From NCBI GenBank assembly GCA_024102725.1, contig JAGFJL010000164.1, positions 1 to 39,969 on the forward strand: 39,969 nt of DNA. Direction: 5' to 3'. A program made the translations under genes and the position numbers. The notes under the pieces are model-generated. The model did not search any database and was not told the origin of the DNA. It worked only from the letters and a program-made list of their open reading frames with translations. The stretch is from Nitrococcus mobilis (GTDB taxonomy: Bacteria; Pseudomonadota; Gammaproteobacteria; Nitrococcales; Nitrococcaceae). Positions 31,832 to 39,969 of this stretch are shown here, piece by piece (position 1 is the stretch's first letter; the number at the start of each line of letters is the position of its first letter).

Positions 31832-34497
31832 GGCAACTCCCAAAGCTCCGGCAACGGTGCCAACCTCTGGGCTGCGAGCGGGCGTTTCGTTTCCAGGTAG
31901 ATCGCCTTCGCGTTGCCCGGCAAAACGAACCGCAACGGGTCGCTGTCGAACTCGGCGCTGCCCGGCCCGGGCAGCGCGCGGCCCGCCAGCAGATGCTCGC
32001 GGGCGGCGACCAGGTAACGAGCGATCTCCTCGAGACGCTCACGCGGCGCCTCCATGCTCAGCAGCGTGCCGGGCTCACCCGGATAGAGCAACCGCGCCTC
32101 CACTACGAGCTGCGGCCCGAGCAGAGCCTGGACCGCGAAGGCGTACAGACAGCGCTGCAGCTCCGCGCCACCCCTTACAATGACCGTCTTGCCCGGGGCC
32201 GGCGGCTTCCCCGTTTTGTAATCCGTAACACGGGCAACACGTTGATCGGCCGAGAGATCCAGTCGATCGATCCGCCCAGTGATGGCAAGATCGGTGCCCG
32301 GAATTCGCACGGCCGCGGCGCCATGCCAGGGGGTGGGCCGATCCGCCTCATGCGCCAAGCGGCCGCCGCCGAACGGAACCTCGGCGAACGAGCGCTGACC
32401 TGTCAGAGGCGGCTCCTCGTAGGTCAGCGCGGCGAGTGCCAGCTGTCTGATCTCGGCCTGGGTGCGGCGCCAGAGAACTCGCGGCGGGACGGGCTCGTTC
32501 ACCTCATACTCGGTAACGGTGTCAACCACCGCGGCATCGACGGCATACCTCACCTGACCGGCGGTCGCACCGGCCACCCCCATCTCCTGCTCAAGACGCA
32601 CCAATGCCCGCTCCAGCACCTGGTGTGTCAAGTTGCCGTAGGCCTGGGCATCCAGCGCAAGCGGTTCACGCTCTACCACCGGCGCCTCCCACCCCAAAAC
32701 GTAGCGCCAGACGAATCCCAAGGGGTCGCGCACGAGCGCGCGCAGCCGAGTTGCCGAAAAAGGCCGCTGCAGTGCTCGTTGCAGAGCCGGATGGTCCGCA
32801 CGCAATAGCCCGTCATGCGCCGTGAGCTGCGGCCGATGCCAATTGAGCCAACACGCGCGCGCGCTGCGGGCGCGAGGCTGTTGCGCGAACTCATCCGGCC
32901 GGGCCAGCACCCGGTCGGGCTCGCTCACGGCATGCTCCGGCACGCGCGCATCGTGCCGGTAGATTTCTTTTGCATCGATGGCACCTAGCAGCGCGCTCTC
33001 GCCATTCTCCCGGCCCTCGGCATCGTGGCGGGCCCGGGAGAGGATGAGCCGCTTCGCCGTCGTGTGCGAAATGGCCTGAAAATCCCGTCGATCGCGCTCC
33101 GTCAACGAAACCGGATCGAGCACGGCCGGCTCCAGTACATGGGCCGGCAGCAGTGCATCTTCTTGCGAGGTTCGCGGCCAGCCGCGATTGGTCAAGCCCA
33201 GCAGCCACACGTAAGGTCGAGGACAGGCGGCCAGATCGGCGGCCTGGCCGAACAAGATGGCGGTCGCCGGCTCACGGTCGTCCTTGACCCGCAGACGCTC
33301 GAGTGTGACATCCAATGCCCGGGCCGATCCCTCGCTCAGCGCCGTGCGCCAAATGCTCAGGGCCCGGTTACCAAGGAACAGCTCGCCGATGGCCTGCGCC
33401 GCGTCGAGGCCGCGATCGAGCTGCTCCAGCACGCTGAGCAGTCCCTCAGCAGCGCCGTTACCTGCCGTCACGGCGCTTGCTAGGCACACCCGCCATTGGT
33501 CGAGACGCAACAGCGGTGCGTCCTTCGGCAGGATCCGCCGCCATGTGGGTGGAACTTGAGCGGTCAGCGGTGTTTGCCCACGCACCAGGCTGAGCAGCCG
33601 CTGCACGCGGCTGCGGCTCAGCCCCTTGAGTAGAATCTCCGCCAGCACGGCCGCCGCCTGTCCATCCGGCGTCGACAACGCCGGCCGCCCGCCAGCAAAC
33701 GCAACGGGCAGATCGGCCTCGGCGGCGATGAGCGCAATGTGCGGCTCCCATTCGGCCGTTGCCGGCGCCGCAATCGCAATCTCCTCCGGCCGGGCGTGGC
33801 CGACGGCAAGCAGCTCCCGCGCCCAGCGCAGCGCTTCCAAGGCCTCATGCCGCGGGTTGGCGCAAGAGACTCGGCTCACTTGCGGAGTCGCTCGGCTGAT
33901 CGCCTGCCACTTGATTCGGGTGCCGTTACAGGCCCAGTGCGGCCTGGCATCCGGCAGAGCCTCCCAGCGAACCGATCCGACCTTGGCCAGCTCGAGCAGC
34001 AGGGGGCGCCAGACAGGGTCGAGGTCGAACACCCCCCGCAACGTAATCGGGCCGAGCAGACGCGGGGCCTGATCGATTTGCTGCAACGCCCTGGCGACCA
34101 ATTCGCACGGCCGCAGCCGGGCGCCAGGCAGTCGGCTCAGCACCGCACGCTCGAGCTGCGCCATAGCCTGCAAGCGCGGCTCGCCGTGTGCTGCCAGCGT
34201 GCTCAAATCTTGGCCGCTCAGCCAGACCCGGCGCAGCGATCGGGCACTGGCGCGCACCATGCCGGGCAAGCGGCGAATGCCTTCCAGCTCACCTAAAGCA
34301 ATGGAGTCATCCAGAAGGGTTGCATGGAGCGCCTCTTGCACGGCAGCCGGTTCCGGCGCCTGCAAAAACCCGCCGGCCAAGCGAGCGGCCGCTTGCGCCG
34401 GGCTCAGCACCTGACGTCCGTGCGCGCGTTCGCGGGCGGCTTCGACCAGAGCCATGCACCGCGCCAAGGGCCGTGTTATCAGAATCGTATGCCGCAC
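31828..34497 (-). CDS. AddB-like helicase/PD-(D/E)xK nuclease
   Basis: 889 residues from a GTG at 34497. The N-terminal part looks like an inactivated UvrD-type motor: no Walker A glycine/lysine motif is present (MRHTILITRPLARCMALVEAA), as in RecC/AddB-type partners. The C-terminal domain contains an active nuclease pattern: AYGNLTHQVLERAL, then Asp744 (ITGRIDRLDL), Asp759 and Lys761 (VTDYKTGK). The four cysteines that hold the Fe-S cluster in Bacillus AddB are not seen. It is coupled by a four-base overlap to the AddA-like gene and together they should form a dual-nuclease recombination complex. It begins 101 bases after the RelE-UvrD gene on the same strand. Confidence 0.9.
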   Translation of the reverse strand: MRHTILITRPLARCMALVEAARERAHGRQVLSPAQAAARLAGGFLQAPEPAAVQEALHATLLDDSIALGELEGIRRLPGMVRASARSLRRVWLSGQDLSTLAAHGEPRLQAMAQLERAVLSRLPGARLRPCELVARALQQIDQAPRLLGPITLRGVFDLDPVWRPLLLELAKVGSVRWEALPDARPHWACNGTRIKWQAISRATPQVSRVSCANPRHEALEALRWARELLAVGHARPEEIAIAAPATAEWEPHIALIAAEADLPVAFAGGRPALSTPDGQAAAVLAEILLKGLSRSRVQRLLSLVRGQTPLTAQVPPTWRRILPKDAPLLRLDQWRVCLASAVTAGNGAAEGLLSVLEQLDRGLDAAQAIGELFLGNRALSIWRTALSEGSARALDVTLERLRVKDDREPATAILFGQAADLAACPRPYVWLLGLTNRGWPRTSQEDALLPAHVLEPAVLDPVSLTERDRRDFQAISHTTAKRLILSRARHDAEGRENGESALLGAIDAKEIYRHDARVPEHAVSEPDRVLARPDEFAQQPRARSARACWLNWHRPQLTAHDGLLRADHPALQRALQRPFSATRLRALVRDPLGFVWRYVLGWEAPVVEREPLALDAQAYGNLTHQVLERALVRLEQEMGVAGATAGQVRYAVDAAVVDTVTEYEVNEPVPPRVLWRRTQAEIRQLALAALTYEEPPLTGQRSFAEVPFGGGRLAHEADRPTPWHGAAAVRIPGTDLAITGRIDRLDLSADQRVARVTDYKTGKPPAPGKTVIVRGGAELQRCLYAFAVQALLGPQLVVEARLLYPGEPGTLLSMEAPRERLEEIARYLVAAREHLLAGRALPGPGSAEFDSDPLRFVLPGNAKAIYLETKRPLAAQRLAPLPELWELP

Positions 34498-34598
34498 GGG
34501 TATTGTCTTCTTCCCCTTGCTTATGACCGGGCTATCCCATTGCAGCTTGCGTTTGCTGTTGGGGCGATAGCCTCTCTACGTTAGGGCCGCGATTTTAG

Positions 34599-36758
34599 CT
34601 ATCCGGCAGTCGCTATTTCCGCAGCGTTCCCCACCTTAAGCAAGGGGCTCGGCTCGCCTGACCAAGTAATATAAAGCGAATGCACGGCTCGGGTTCCAGC
34701 TACGTGCAGTAGCGCTCTTTCATTCAGGTCGCGGGCACGTTTCTCGATCGGATCTTCGGTATGTGTCATGGACAGCGCCAGCGGTACGACTCCATCGCGC
34801 ACGCCGACCAGGAACACGGCCTTGAACTCCAGGCCCTTGATCCGGTGCATGTTGGCCAGACGCACTCCCCCTATGTGGGTATTGTCGGCAGAATCGCGGC
34901 TGATGCCGTGGGTCTCCAACCCACGCTGCTGCAGCGCGCTGCTAACAGCCTTGAGCTGCGTGATCGTGCGCCCCACCACGCAGATATCCTGTGATCGCAT
35001 CCCTTCGGCAAGCAAGCTCTCGATTTCGCCAACGACCCAGCTACTCTCCTCCAGCTCGGTGTCAAATCCTTTAATTACCGGTGGCTGGCCCTGAATAAGG
35101 GAACGGTAGCCCTTCACCGGATCATTGCCGTTGTCTAGGTCGTCTACGTCCACCCCCTCGAGCACGGCGGTCGCCAGACGTCGAATCTGCTCGGTCGTAC
35201 GGTAATTAATCCGCAGCTTACGGCCGCGGCCACGGATATCAATGCCGCATTGGCTCAGGGAGGCCTTGCGGCCGTAGATGCGCTGATGTCCGTCACCCAC
35301 GATCATGAGATTGTTTTTGCCATCCGGCACGAGAGCACGAATCAGCTTGAGCGCCTCCATCCCGAAGTCTTGCGCTTCATCGACAATGGCTGCCCGGTAC
35401 GGTCTGGCAACGGCTCCCTCCGCCAGCATATCCAGAACAGTGAACACGGCGTCTTCGGAGATCATGGCTCCCGCCTGATGCAATTGAAAGCGCACCTCCT
35501 CGAACACCGGCCATATCCGCGCCCGCTGTTTGCGCGATAGCGGCACGCCCCTGCCCGCACGGCTCGCCTTGAAATACTCGGGCTGGCTCATAACCCGTTG
35601 CGGCAGGATGACCCGCCGCCATTCCTCTTCATAGAAGCTGTCCGGTAGCTCCAATGCCCCGTCAGCGAGTTGCATGCCCCGTTTCCAGCACTTCTCGAAT
35701 GCCTCCTGGCCGGGATACACGATGCGGGCTGAGTGGCTCTCGCGTTTGAGGAAGCGGTGAACCCAGGCGTCGATGTTGGTGACCTCGATCTGCTTCATCT
35801 GGTCTGCCGAGCAGATTTTGCGCAGGTTGGCCTCGATGTCCGTGGCAAGGTTACGAGTAAAGGTCGTGAGCAAGAGGCGCTCGCTTGGTTTGAGAATAGT
35901 CTTGACCAGCCAACGGGCACGGTGCATCGCGACAACGGTTTTACCGGTCCCGGCACCACCCAGGACTCGCACCGGGCCGTTCCAGTCCCGCTCAACCAGA
36001 CGGCGTTGAGTCGGGTGCAAAAAGACCCGCCACTGCTCCAGCGGCGCTTCCAGCATCTGCTGCAGCTCGAGCTCATCCCCCACGACATGGAAACGGCGCC
36101 GGCTCTGCGCCCGCTGCAAAGCGGCCGAAACGTCTTCCGGGTCGACCTCCGGGCCGTCCGGCAGCGCGTATTCTTCCATCACCTCATCGAGGGGCACGCC
36201 ATCGGCAAGAAAGCAAAGCGCTTCAAAGGCCTCGACCGGGAGCTGGGATTCCATGCCTTCCAGCTGCGTCATGGCAGTCAGCCCCTGCACCTGCGCCAGC
36301 CGGTCTTCGGGTACGCCCAGGCGCAGCAATTCCCGGCTGCGAATTCCTAGCAGCGGCTCGGCATCCTCGCTCGTCGATCCCGGGGTGACGGGCGCGGCGT
36401 CTGTCTGCCCCTCATCATGAATGGTTTCGTAGAGCTGTAAGCTACCGGTCAGCGGATTGACCTCGCAGCGATGGCGGCGGGCCCAGTCATAGGCGGCGTT
36501 ATGCTTGTCCACCCACAGAAGGAGATATACGTTGCCTTTCTCCGGCTTCAGGACGATGCCGCGGTAGTCCTGGTCGATGCGCACCGAGCGGTACTGGCTG
36601 CTGGCCGCATCGTTGATCTTCTCGTAATTGATGCCGGATGCGTGGGGGTTATTCCGGAACTTGCTCACGAATTCGTTGACTTTCTTCTGCTTTGACCGGG
36701 GAATGCGAGCAAAGGCGGTAAAGAAATCCTGCGATATGGCAACCTGCAGGCCCTCCAT
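34599..36758 (-). CDS. RelE-like domain fused to UvrD-type helicase
   Basis: 719 residues. Residues 1-95 have a RelE/ParE-superfamily fold signature: FTAFARIPRSKQKKVNEFVSKF, then YRSVRIDQDYRGIVLK (Arg57, Arg60, Tyr65, Arg66) and LLLWVDKHNAAYDWARRHR. After a linker (100-230), a superfamily 1 helicase follows: Walker A GGAGTGKT at 267-274, motif II IVDEAQDFG at 458-466, GDGHQRIYGRKASL (motif III), RLANMHRIKGLEFKAVFL (motif V), and VAGTRAVHSLYITW (motif VI, with G where L/R is typical). This combined architecture occurs as a stand-alone family in defence-rich loci; the role of the RelE-like part is unknown. ATG 36758 shares one base with the TGA of the upstream DUF1998 gene (TGATG), so translation is coupled. 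Confidence 0.88.
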   Translation of the reverse strand: MEGLQVAISQDFFTAFARIPRSKQKKVNEFVSKFRNNPHASGINYEKINDAASSQYRSVRIDQDYRGIVLKPEKGNVYLLLWVDKHNAAYDWARRHRCEVNPLTGSLQLYETIHDEGQTDAAPVTPGSTSEDAEPLLGIRSRELLRLGVPEDRLAQVQGLTAMTQLEGMESQLPVEAFEALCFLADGVPLDEVMEEYALPDGPEVDPEDVSAALQRAQSRRRFHVVGDELELQQMLEAPLEQWRVFLHPTQRRLVERDWNGPVRVLGGAGTGKTVVAMHRARWLVKTILKPSERLLLTTFTRNLATDIEANLRKICSADQMKQIEVTNIDAWVHRFLKRESHSARIVYPGQEAFEKCWKRGMQLADGALELPDSFYEEEWRRVILPQRVMSQPEYFKASRAGRGVPLSRKQRARIWPVFEEVRFQLHQAGAMISEDAVFTVLDMLAEGAVARPYRAAIVDEAQDFGMEALKLIRALVPDGKNNLMIVGDGHQRIYGRKASLSQCGIDIRGRGRKLRINYRTTEQIRRLATAVLEGVDVDDLDNGNDPVKGYRSLIQGQPPVIKGFDTELEESSWVVGEIESLLAEGMRSQDICVVGRTITQLKAVSSALQQRGLETHGISRDSADNTHIGGVRLANMHRIKGLEFKAVFLVGVRDGVVPLALSMTHTEDPIEKRARDLNERALLHVAGTRAVHSLYITWSGEPSPLLKVGNAAEIATAG

Positions 36759-39700
36759 CAGAATACCCCCTGTTCAACCAGCTCCTTAACCCGGCTCACC
36801 ATTGCCTCGTCCGCCGGGACCAGGTGCCATCCCTCAAGCACTCTGGTCGGTGTTTCATTTACCACGGCAACGCCATGGTCAGGCCAGCAAAGCTCCACGA
36901 CATCCCCACCGACGATGACCTCGCCCTCCTCCGTAGCGAGATCAACGCCGACCTCAGGCTCCGGCAGATCCAACTCGATCAACGCACGTATCTGCGTGCG
37001 CGCCAAAGATGAGAGTGCAAAGACATCGGGCCACGCGGCCTCCACAGACGATCCGCTCGCCTCCCATTCAGCCGGTGCGCTTTGAGGCAGCGTCTGCCAG
37101 GCGGACCAGAGCTGATCCAACAACCCGGAAGTGACGGCCGACCGCGTCGCCATGGAAAAGCCGGGCAGGAACTGGAGCTGATTCGCGGCGTGCCAGAATG
37201 CGCGCCAATGATCCTTGAAGTCGTCCGTGAGGTCGCTGCGCCGATCGTCAAAGCACAGATGGATGCGAAGCGCCGCGGCAATTGCATTGGCCTTGCCGTT
37301 CTGCATGGCGCTTACCGACAGCGCCACCGCCATTTCCACGCCTTGCGTGGAGTTACCGAGCGCATCCATGAAACCACCTGGCAACTGGTCTGTCACGTCG
37401 AGGCACAGCGCATCACGCACATGCAGCGGGGCGTTTTCCGTCAGCTCATAGCCGATTTTCTGGCGCAGCGCCGGGTCTCTTACTGCCTGAGGCGCCAACG
37501 CGGTGAGCCCACGAAAGACAGTCCGCTGCAGGAATGCGGCATTAGCCTGTTCCGGCTCCCGCAGCAGGCAGGCGAGCCACTCAAGGCTACCCCGGCCATG
37601 TACGGCCTTATGCTCGGGGGACGACAACCAGCTGGCCTGGTTGGCCATGCCGTCGAACAATCTGTTCATTTCCTGCTGAGCAGATCCGTCCATGCGCATT
37701 AGATCGCAAACGTGTGGCTTGGCCAGGTTGCCGGGCTCGGGCAAATCATCCCAGTTCAGTGAGTAGACCCAATAACGCCCGCTTAGAAGCAGCGCTGAAC
37801 GCTTGCTTACATCATCCGCCACAATGTCATGGTGGTATTGCAGGCCATCCAGATAAACGGCAATCGGCCGATACTGGGCCGCGTCCTTTGCCCGCGCGGG
37901 TGTCAACAGTACATCGATAGCCGTTTGTACCGGGACGTCGTCAATCGGCCCAACCTGCCGTTGGTGCTCCACCAGCCAGGGCATCGGCTGGCCGTCCGCG
38001 CCGGGCAGCGTCAGCAGGCTGCCGGTCTTGCCGTTGACCATCGCCTTGGTCAATTGCGCCCCCGGCAATTGCGCCAGTGCGTCCACGAATCTTTGCTCGA
38101 GCTTGCTCTCGATCAGCACATTGGTACTGATGTTCGAGAGCGTCTCCACCGGCTCCAATCGATCGCGCAAGGCGAGGATCTCGGCAAGCAGCTCAGCGGC
38201 CCCTTTACGGGATATCGTGGGCATGTTGCGGCTGTCGCGGTAGGCGAGGATGCAACGGTAGCAACCGTCGAGGTGCTCGTCATCGATACACTCGCAGCTG
38301 CTCAGCCGCTGATATGCCGCCTCTAGAACCCGCATGAGGTTATCCGGAGTGCGCATCAGATCCTTGAGATAGCCCGTACCCCCGGGGATGCGGTCGTAGA
38401 TCACCAGATAGATGCGTTCACCGCTCTCTGCGGCCGCCGGCTCGCGCATGTCGGTGACTTCCACGTGATGGACATTACCGCGGAAGTACCTGCGGAGCCC
38501 CAGGTTTAGCGCCGCCACGAAGGAGTGAAGCTTCTCGTCGGAATAGGCCACCTCGCTCAGCGGCAGCAGAATGCGAATTGCCTCTGAGCTGAGCTCGCGG
38601 TAGAGGTACAGGCTGTCGAAATAGTCCTCCGCCGTCGTCTGCTCCGGGTTCCTGCGCAGCATGCAGGTATAAGCATGTGGGTGCTCGTTTCTCCGAAGCC
38701 TCTCTTTTTGCACTTTCCCGCAGTGGCGGCAGATCCGGAACCCGCGGCGGGATAGCTCTCGACCAGCAACCGAGAAGATGTGCAGCTCGCCACCGGCGGC
38801 TCCGAAGTTCACCTCGCGGAAGGTGGCCCGTCGCAGGAACTCGAAACCGGATGGCAAGACGTCGCTCTTGAGGCGGAAACCGCCTTGATTGCCGCCCTTG
38901 CCGATATCCACCAGCATCTGGCGGTTGAAGAACTGCGGCTCGCGCTGTTCCGCATCGTCCCCGATACGATTGATGCGATCGTCAACCGTGGAGTAAACCT
39001 GGCGCAGCTTCAATACCGTGTGCCGCTGTCCGCTATCCGCCCACTGCGGGCTGCCGCAGCGCGGGCAAGCACTGTGTCGGTCGGCCAGGTCGACGCGCTC
39101 GGTGTGCTGGCAACGATCGCAAAAGCGCCAGACCTCGGTCTCCGAGAGCTGCAGATCGACCTGATCGATCTCCATCTGGTGGCTGACAGCGTAGAAGCAG
39201 CTCTCCGGTGCCAGCTCGCCCAGCGCAGCCTGGGCGGGGCGCTGAAAGACGTAGGGTGCCTTCTCGAAGGCTGAATCGCCCGTCTGTCGCTGCTCGGTCG
39301 ACCGGCGCCGCAGGATCACGGACTGCAAGGTGACGCCCTCTTCGGGAAAGGCGTAATTGGGCAGGAGGCCCTCATCCGTGAGAAAGTTCAGTACCGACTG
39401 GGTATTGCGACTGTAGAGAAGGGACATGACGGCGCCGCGCTCCCGCTCTACCTCTTCTATGTAAGCCCGGGTTGCATCGTCCTCCGGTTGCTTTCTCAAT
39501 CGCTCACGTTCCAGCTTGAGCTGCTGCGCCTTTTGCAGCAGGGACCTGCGCTCTTTCACCAGCAGCTGCAACCGGTCCAAAAGGCGCCAGCTAAGCGAGC
39601 CCTCCCCCTGCTCGTGGAGAAATCGGCTGAGGTACGTCTTGGCCTCCTCATCGAGATGATCGAACAGCCCGAAAAAGTCCGCCAGCAGCCCGTTTTTATT

Positions 39701-39877
39701 GGCGCTCACGTATCCGATCAGGTTGTACGGGAAGCGATCCTGATGCTGGTGCTCCACGGCGTCGAGAACCTTGCGCAACTGCGCGGGAATAGCGGACTCA
39801 TCGATGCCGGTTGCGCTCCAACGGTCGAAGCAGTAGGCGATGAGAAGCTGTCTTGTTAAAACGCTGCTATTTATCAT
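36758..39877 (-). CDS. DUF1998 (DrmB/MrfA-type) zinc-ribbon protein, N-terminally truncated
   Basis: 1039 residues. Two zinc-ribbon-like cysteine clusters (Cys253/256/271/274; Cys383/386/405), then the DUF1998 core (about 425-570) with SCECIDDEHLDGCYRCILAYR (Cys528/530/539/542). Residues 640-712 contain AIDVLL, VYLDGLQYHHDIVADD, KRSALL and YSLNWDD, resembling the Vsr/PD-(D/E)xK nuclease fold. DUF1998 is the C-terminal half of DEAD/DEAH helicases such as MrfA and of DISARM DrmB. No helicase motif is present. The start ATG has no Shine-Dalgarno sequence, the frame opens with an internal-looking INSSVLTRQLLIAYCFDRW, and an insertion-sequence end lies 20-40 bases upstream, so the gene is probably cut. 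A TATAAT hexamer at 39891-39886 could drive leaderless expression. Confidence 0.82.
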   Translation of the reverse strand: MINSSVLTRQLLIAYCFDRWSATGIDESAIPAQLRKVLDAVEHQHQDRFPYNLIGYVSANKNGLLADFFGLFDHLDEEAKTYLSRFLHEQGEGSLSWRLLDRLQLLVKERRSLLQKAQQLKLERERLRKQPEDDATRAYIEEVERERGAVMSLLYSRNTQSVLNFLTDEGLLPNYAFPEEGVTLQSVILRRRSTEQRQTGDSAFEKAPYVFQRPAQAALGELAPESCFYAVSHQMEIDQVDLQLSETEVWRFCDRCQHTERVDLADRHSACPRCGSPQWADSGQRHTVLKLRQVYSTVDDRINRIGDDAEQREPQFFNRQMLVDIGKGGNQGGFRLKSDVLPSGFEFLRRATFREVNFGAAGGELHIFSVAGRELSRRGFRICRHCGKVQKERLRRNEHPHAYTCMLRRNPEQTTAEDYFDSLYLYRELSSEAIRILLPLSEVAYSDEKLHSFVAALNLGLRRYFRGNVHHVEVTDMREPAAAESGERIYLVIYDRIPGGTGYLKDLMRTPDNLMRVLEAAYQRLSSCECIDDEHLDGCYRCILAYRDSRNMPTISRKGAAELLAEILALRDRLEPVETLSNISTNVLIESKLEQRFVDALAQLPGAQLTKAMVNGKTGSLLTLPGADGQPMPWLVEHQRQVGPIDDVPVQTAIDVLLTPARAKDAAQYRPIAVYLDGLQYHHDIVADDVSKRSALLLSGRYWVYSLNWDDLPEPGNLAKPHVCDLMRMDGSAQQEMNRLFDGMANQASWLSSPEHKAVHGRGSLEWLACLLREPEQANAAFLQRTVFRGLTALAPQAVRDPALRQKIGYELTENAPLHVRDALCLDVTDQLPGGFMDALGNSTQGVEMAVALSVSAMQNGKANAIAAALRIHLCFDDRRSDLTDDFKDHWRAFWHAANQLQFLPGFSMATRSAVTSGLLDQLWSAWQTLPQSAPAEWEASGSSVEAAWPDVFALSSLARTQIRALIELDLPEPEVGVDLATEEGEVIVGGDVVELCWPDHGVAVVNETPTRVLEGWHLVPADEAMVSRVKELVEQGVF

Positions 39878-39894
39878 ATAAATATATTATAAAT

Positions 39895-39969
39895 CTCACA
39901 CAAGAGATCAGCTTGTGTACGACAGTGACCTCTCCGACGAACAATGGCAGCTCATCGCGCACCACTTTG
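39895..39969 (+). mobile_element. IS5/IS4-type insertion sequence, 5' end with transposase start
   Basis: A frame from GTG 39915 reads VYDSDLSDEQWQLIAHHF and runs off the right edge after 18 codons. The (M)Y-x-S-D-L-(S/T)-D-E-Q-W-x-L-I start is diagnostic of the IS5-family DDE transposases. Directly before it, ACACAAG (39898-39904) and CTTGTGT (39912-39918) form an inverted repeat. The element's terminal repeat and target duplication cannot be defined from one end. It faces away from the DUF1998 gene and presumably separates it from the missing helicase-coding part. Confidence 0.72.

Noticed and set aside
1..39969. CRISPR array, rRNA or tRNA gene
   Set aside because: No regularly spaced 25-40 base repeats and no cloverleaf or rRNA-like segments were noticed while reading; a tRNA search program was not available.

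Overview
The window is about 40 kb of GC-rich bacterial chromosome. Gene content and protein style (a PatZ-type acyl-CoA synthetase/acetyltransferase fusion, TruD, AddAB-like nucleases, a phytochrome-type kinase operon, a group 3b-like hydrogenase module) suggest a gammaproteobacterium, possibly of the Chromatiales/Ectothiorhodospiraceae type. That placement is inference; there is no rRNA or other phylogenetic marker in the window.

Layout. (i) 1-1837, minus strand: the promoter-proximal end of a soluble [NiFe]-hydrogenase (sulfhydrogenase-like) operon: 4Fe-4S beta subunit, a cyclic-nucleotide-fold protein without DNA-binding domain, and the start of the FAD/NAD gamma subunit, continuing off the left edge. 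(ii) 2090-6721: a COG2187 kinase-like protein, a small heat-shock protein, and a divergent NDP-forming acyl-CoA synthetase-GNAT fusion. An FNR-type palindrome lies in the shared hsp20/synthetase intergenic region. (iii) 6937-11803: a three-gene cytosolic signalling operon (PAS-PAS-PAS histidine kinase, Rcp1-type response regulator, REC-PAS-PAS-GGDEF-EAL). (iv) 11804-12700: degraded sequence, then a CopG/ParD-type antitoxin with an iterated promoter repeat and a broken ParE toxin. (v) 12696-17137, minus: two pirins, a LysR regulator, and an MgtC/DUF4010 membrane protein. (vi) 17663-21102, plus: ZIP metal transporter, TetR regulator, YdjM-like membrane protein, glutathione S-transferase. (vii) 21196-25482, minus: acetolactate synthase-like ThDP enzyme, TruD, a Tn3-type transposase tail, and a zinc-free alcohol dehydrogenase-like reductase. 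(viii) 25825-27249: a dihydrolipoamide dehydrogenase-like flavoprotein. (ix) 27368-39877, minus: a divergent PRPP synthetase preceded by an AddA/AddB-like helicase-nuclease pair, and upstream of that a translationally coupled pair made of a DUF1998 protein with a Vsr/PD-(D/E)xK-like segment and a RelE-like domain fused to a UvrD helicase. The window ends inside the first codons of an IS5/IS4-type transposase (39915 onward), which sits directly at the 5' end of the DUF1998 gene.

The most interesting stretch is 28.4-40 kb. Four consecutive helicase/nuclease genes lie on one strand. The outermost pair looks like a defence-type module: an (apparently truncated) DUF1998 helicase-related protein is coupled by a one-base stop/start overlap to a RelE-like-UvrD fusion. 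The helicase motor domains expected N-terminal to DUF1998 are absent, and the start codon has no Shine-Dalgarno sequence, which fits an insertion-sequence disruption. Other points of note are the PatZ-like fusion that keeps the phospho-histidine lost in E. coli PatZ, the antitoxin whose toxin is deleted internally, and traces of at least two mobile elements.
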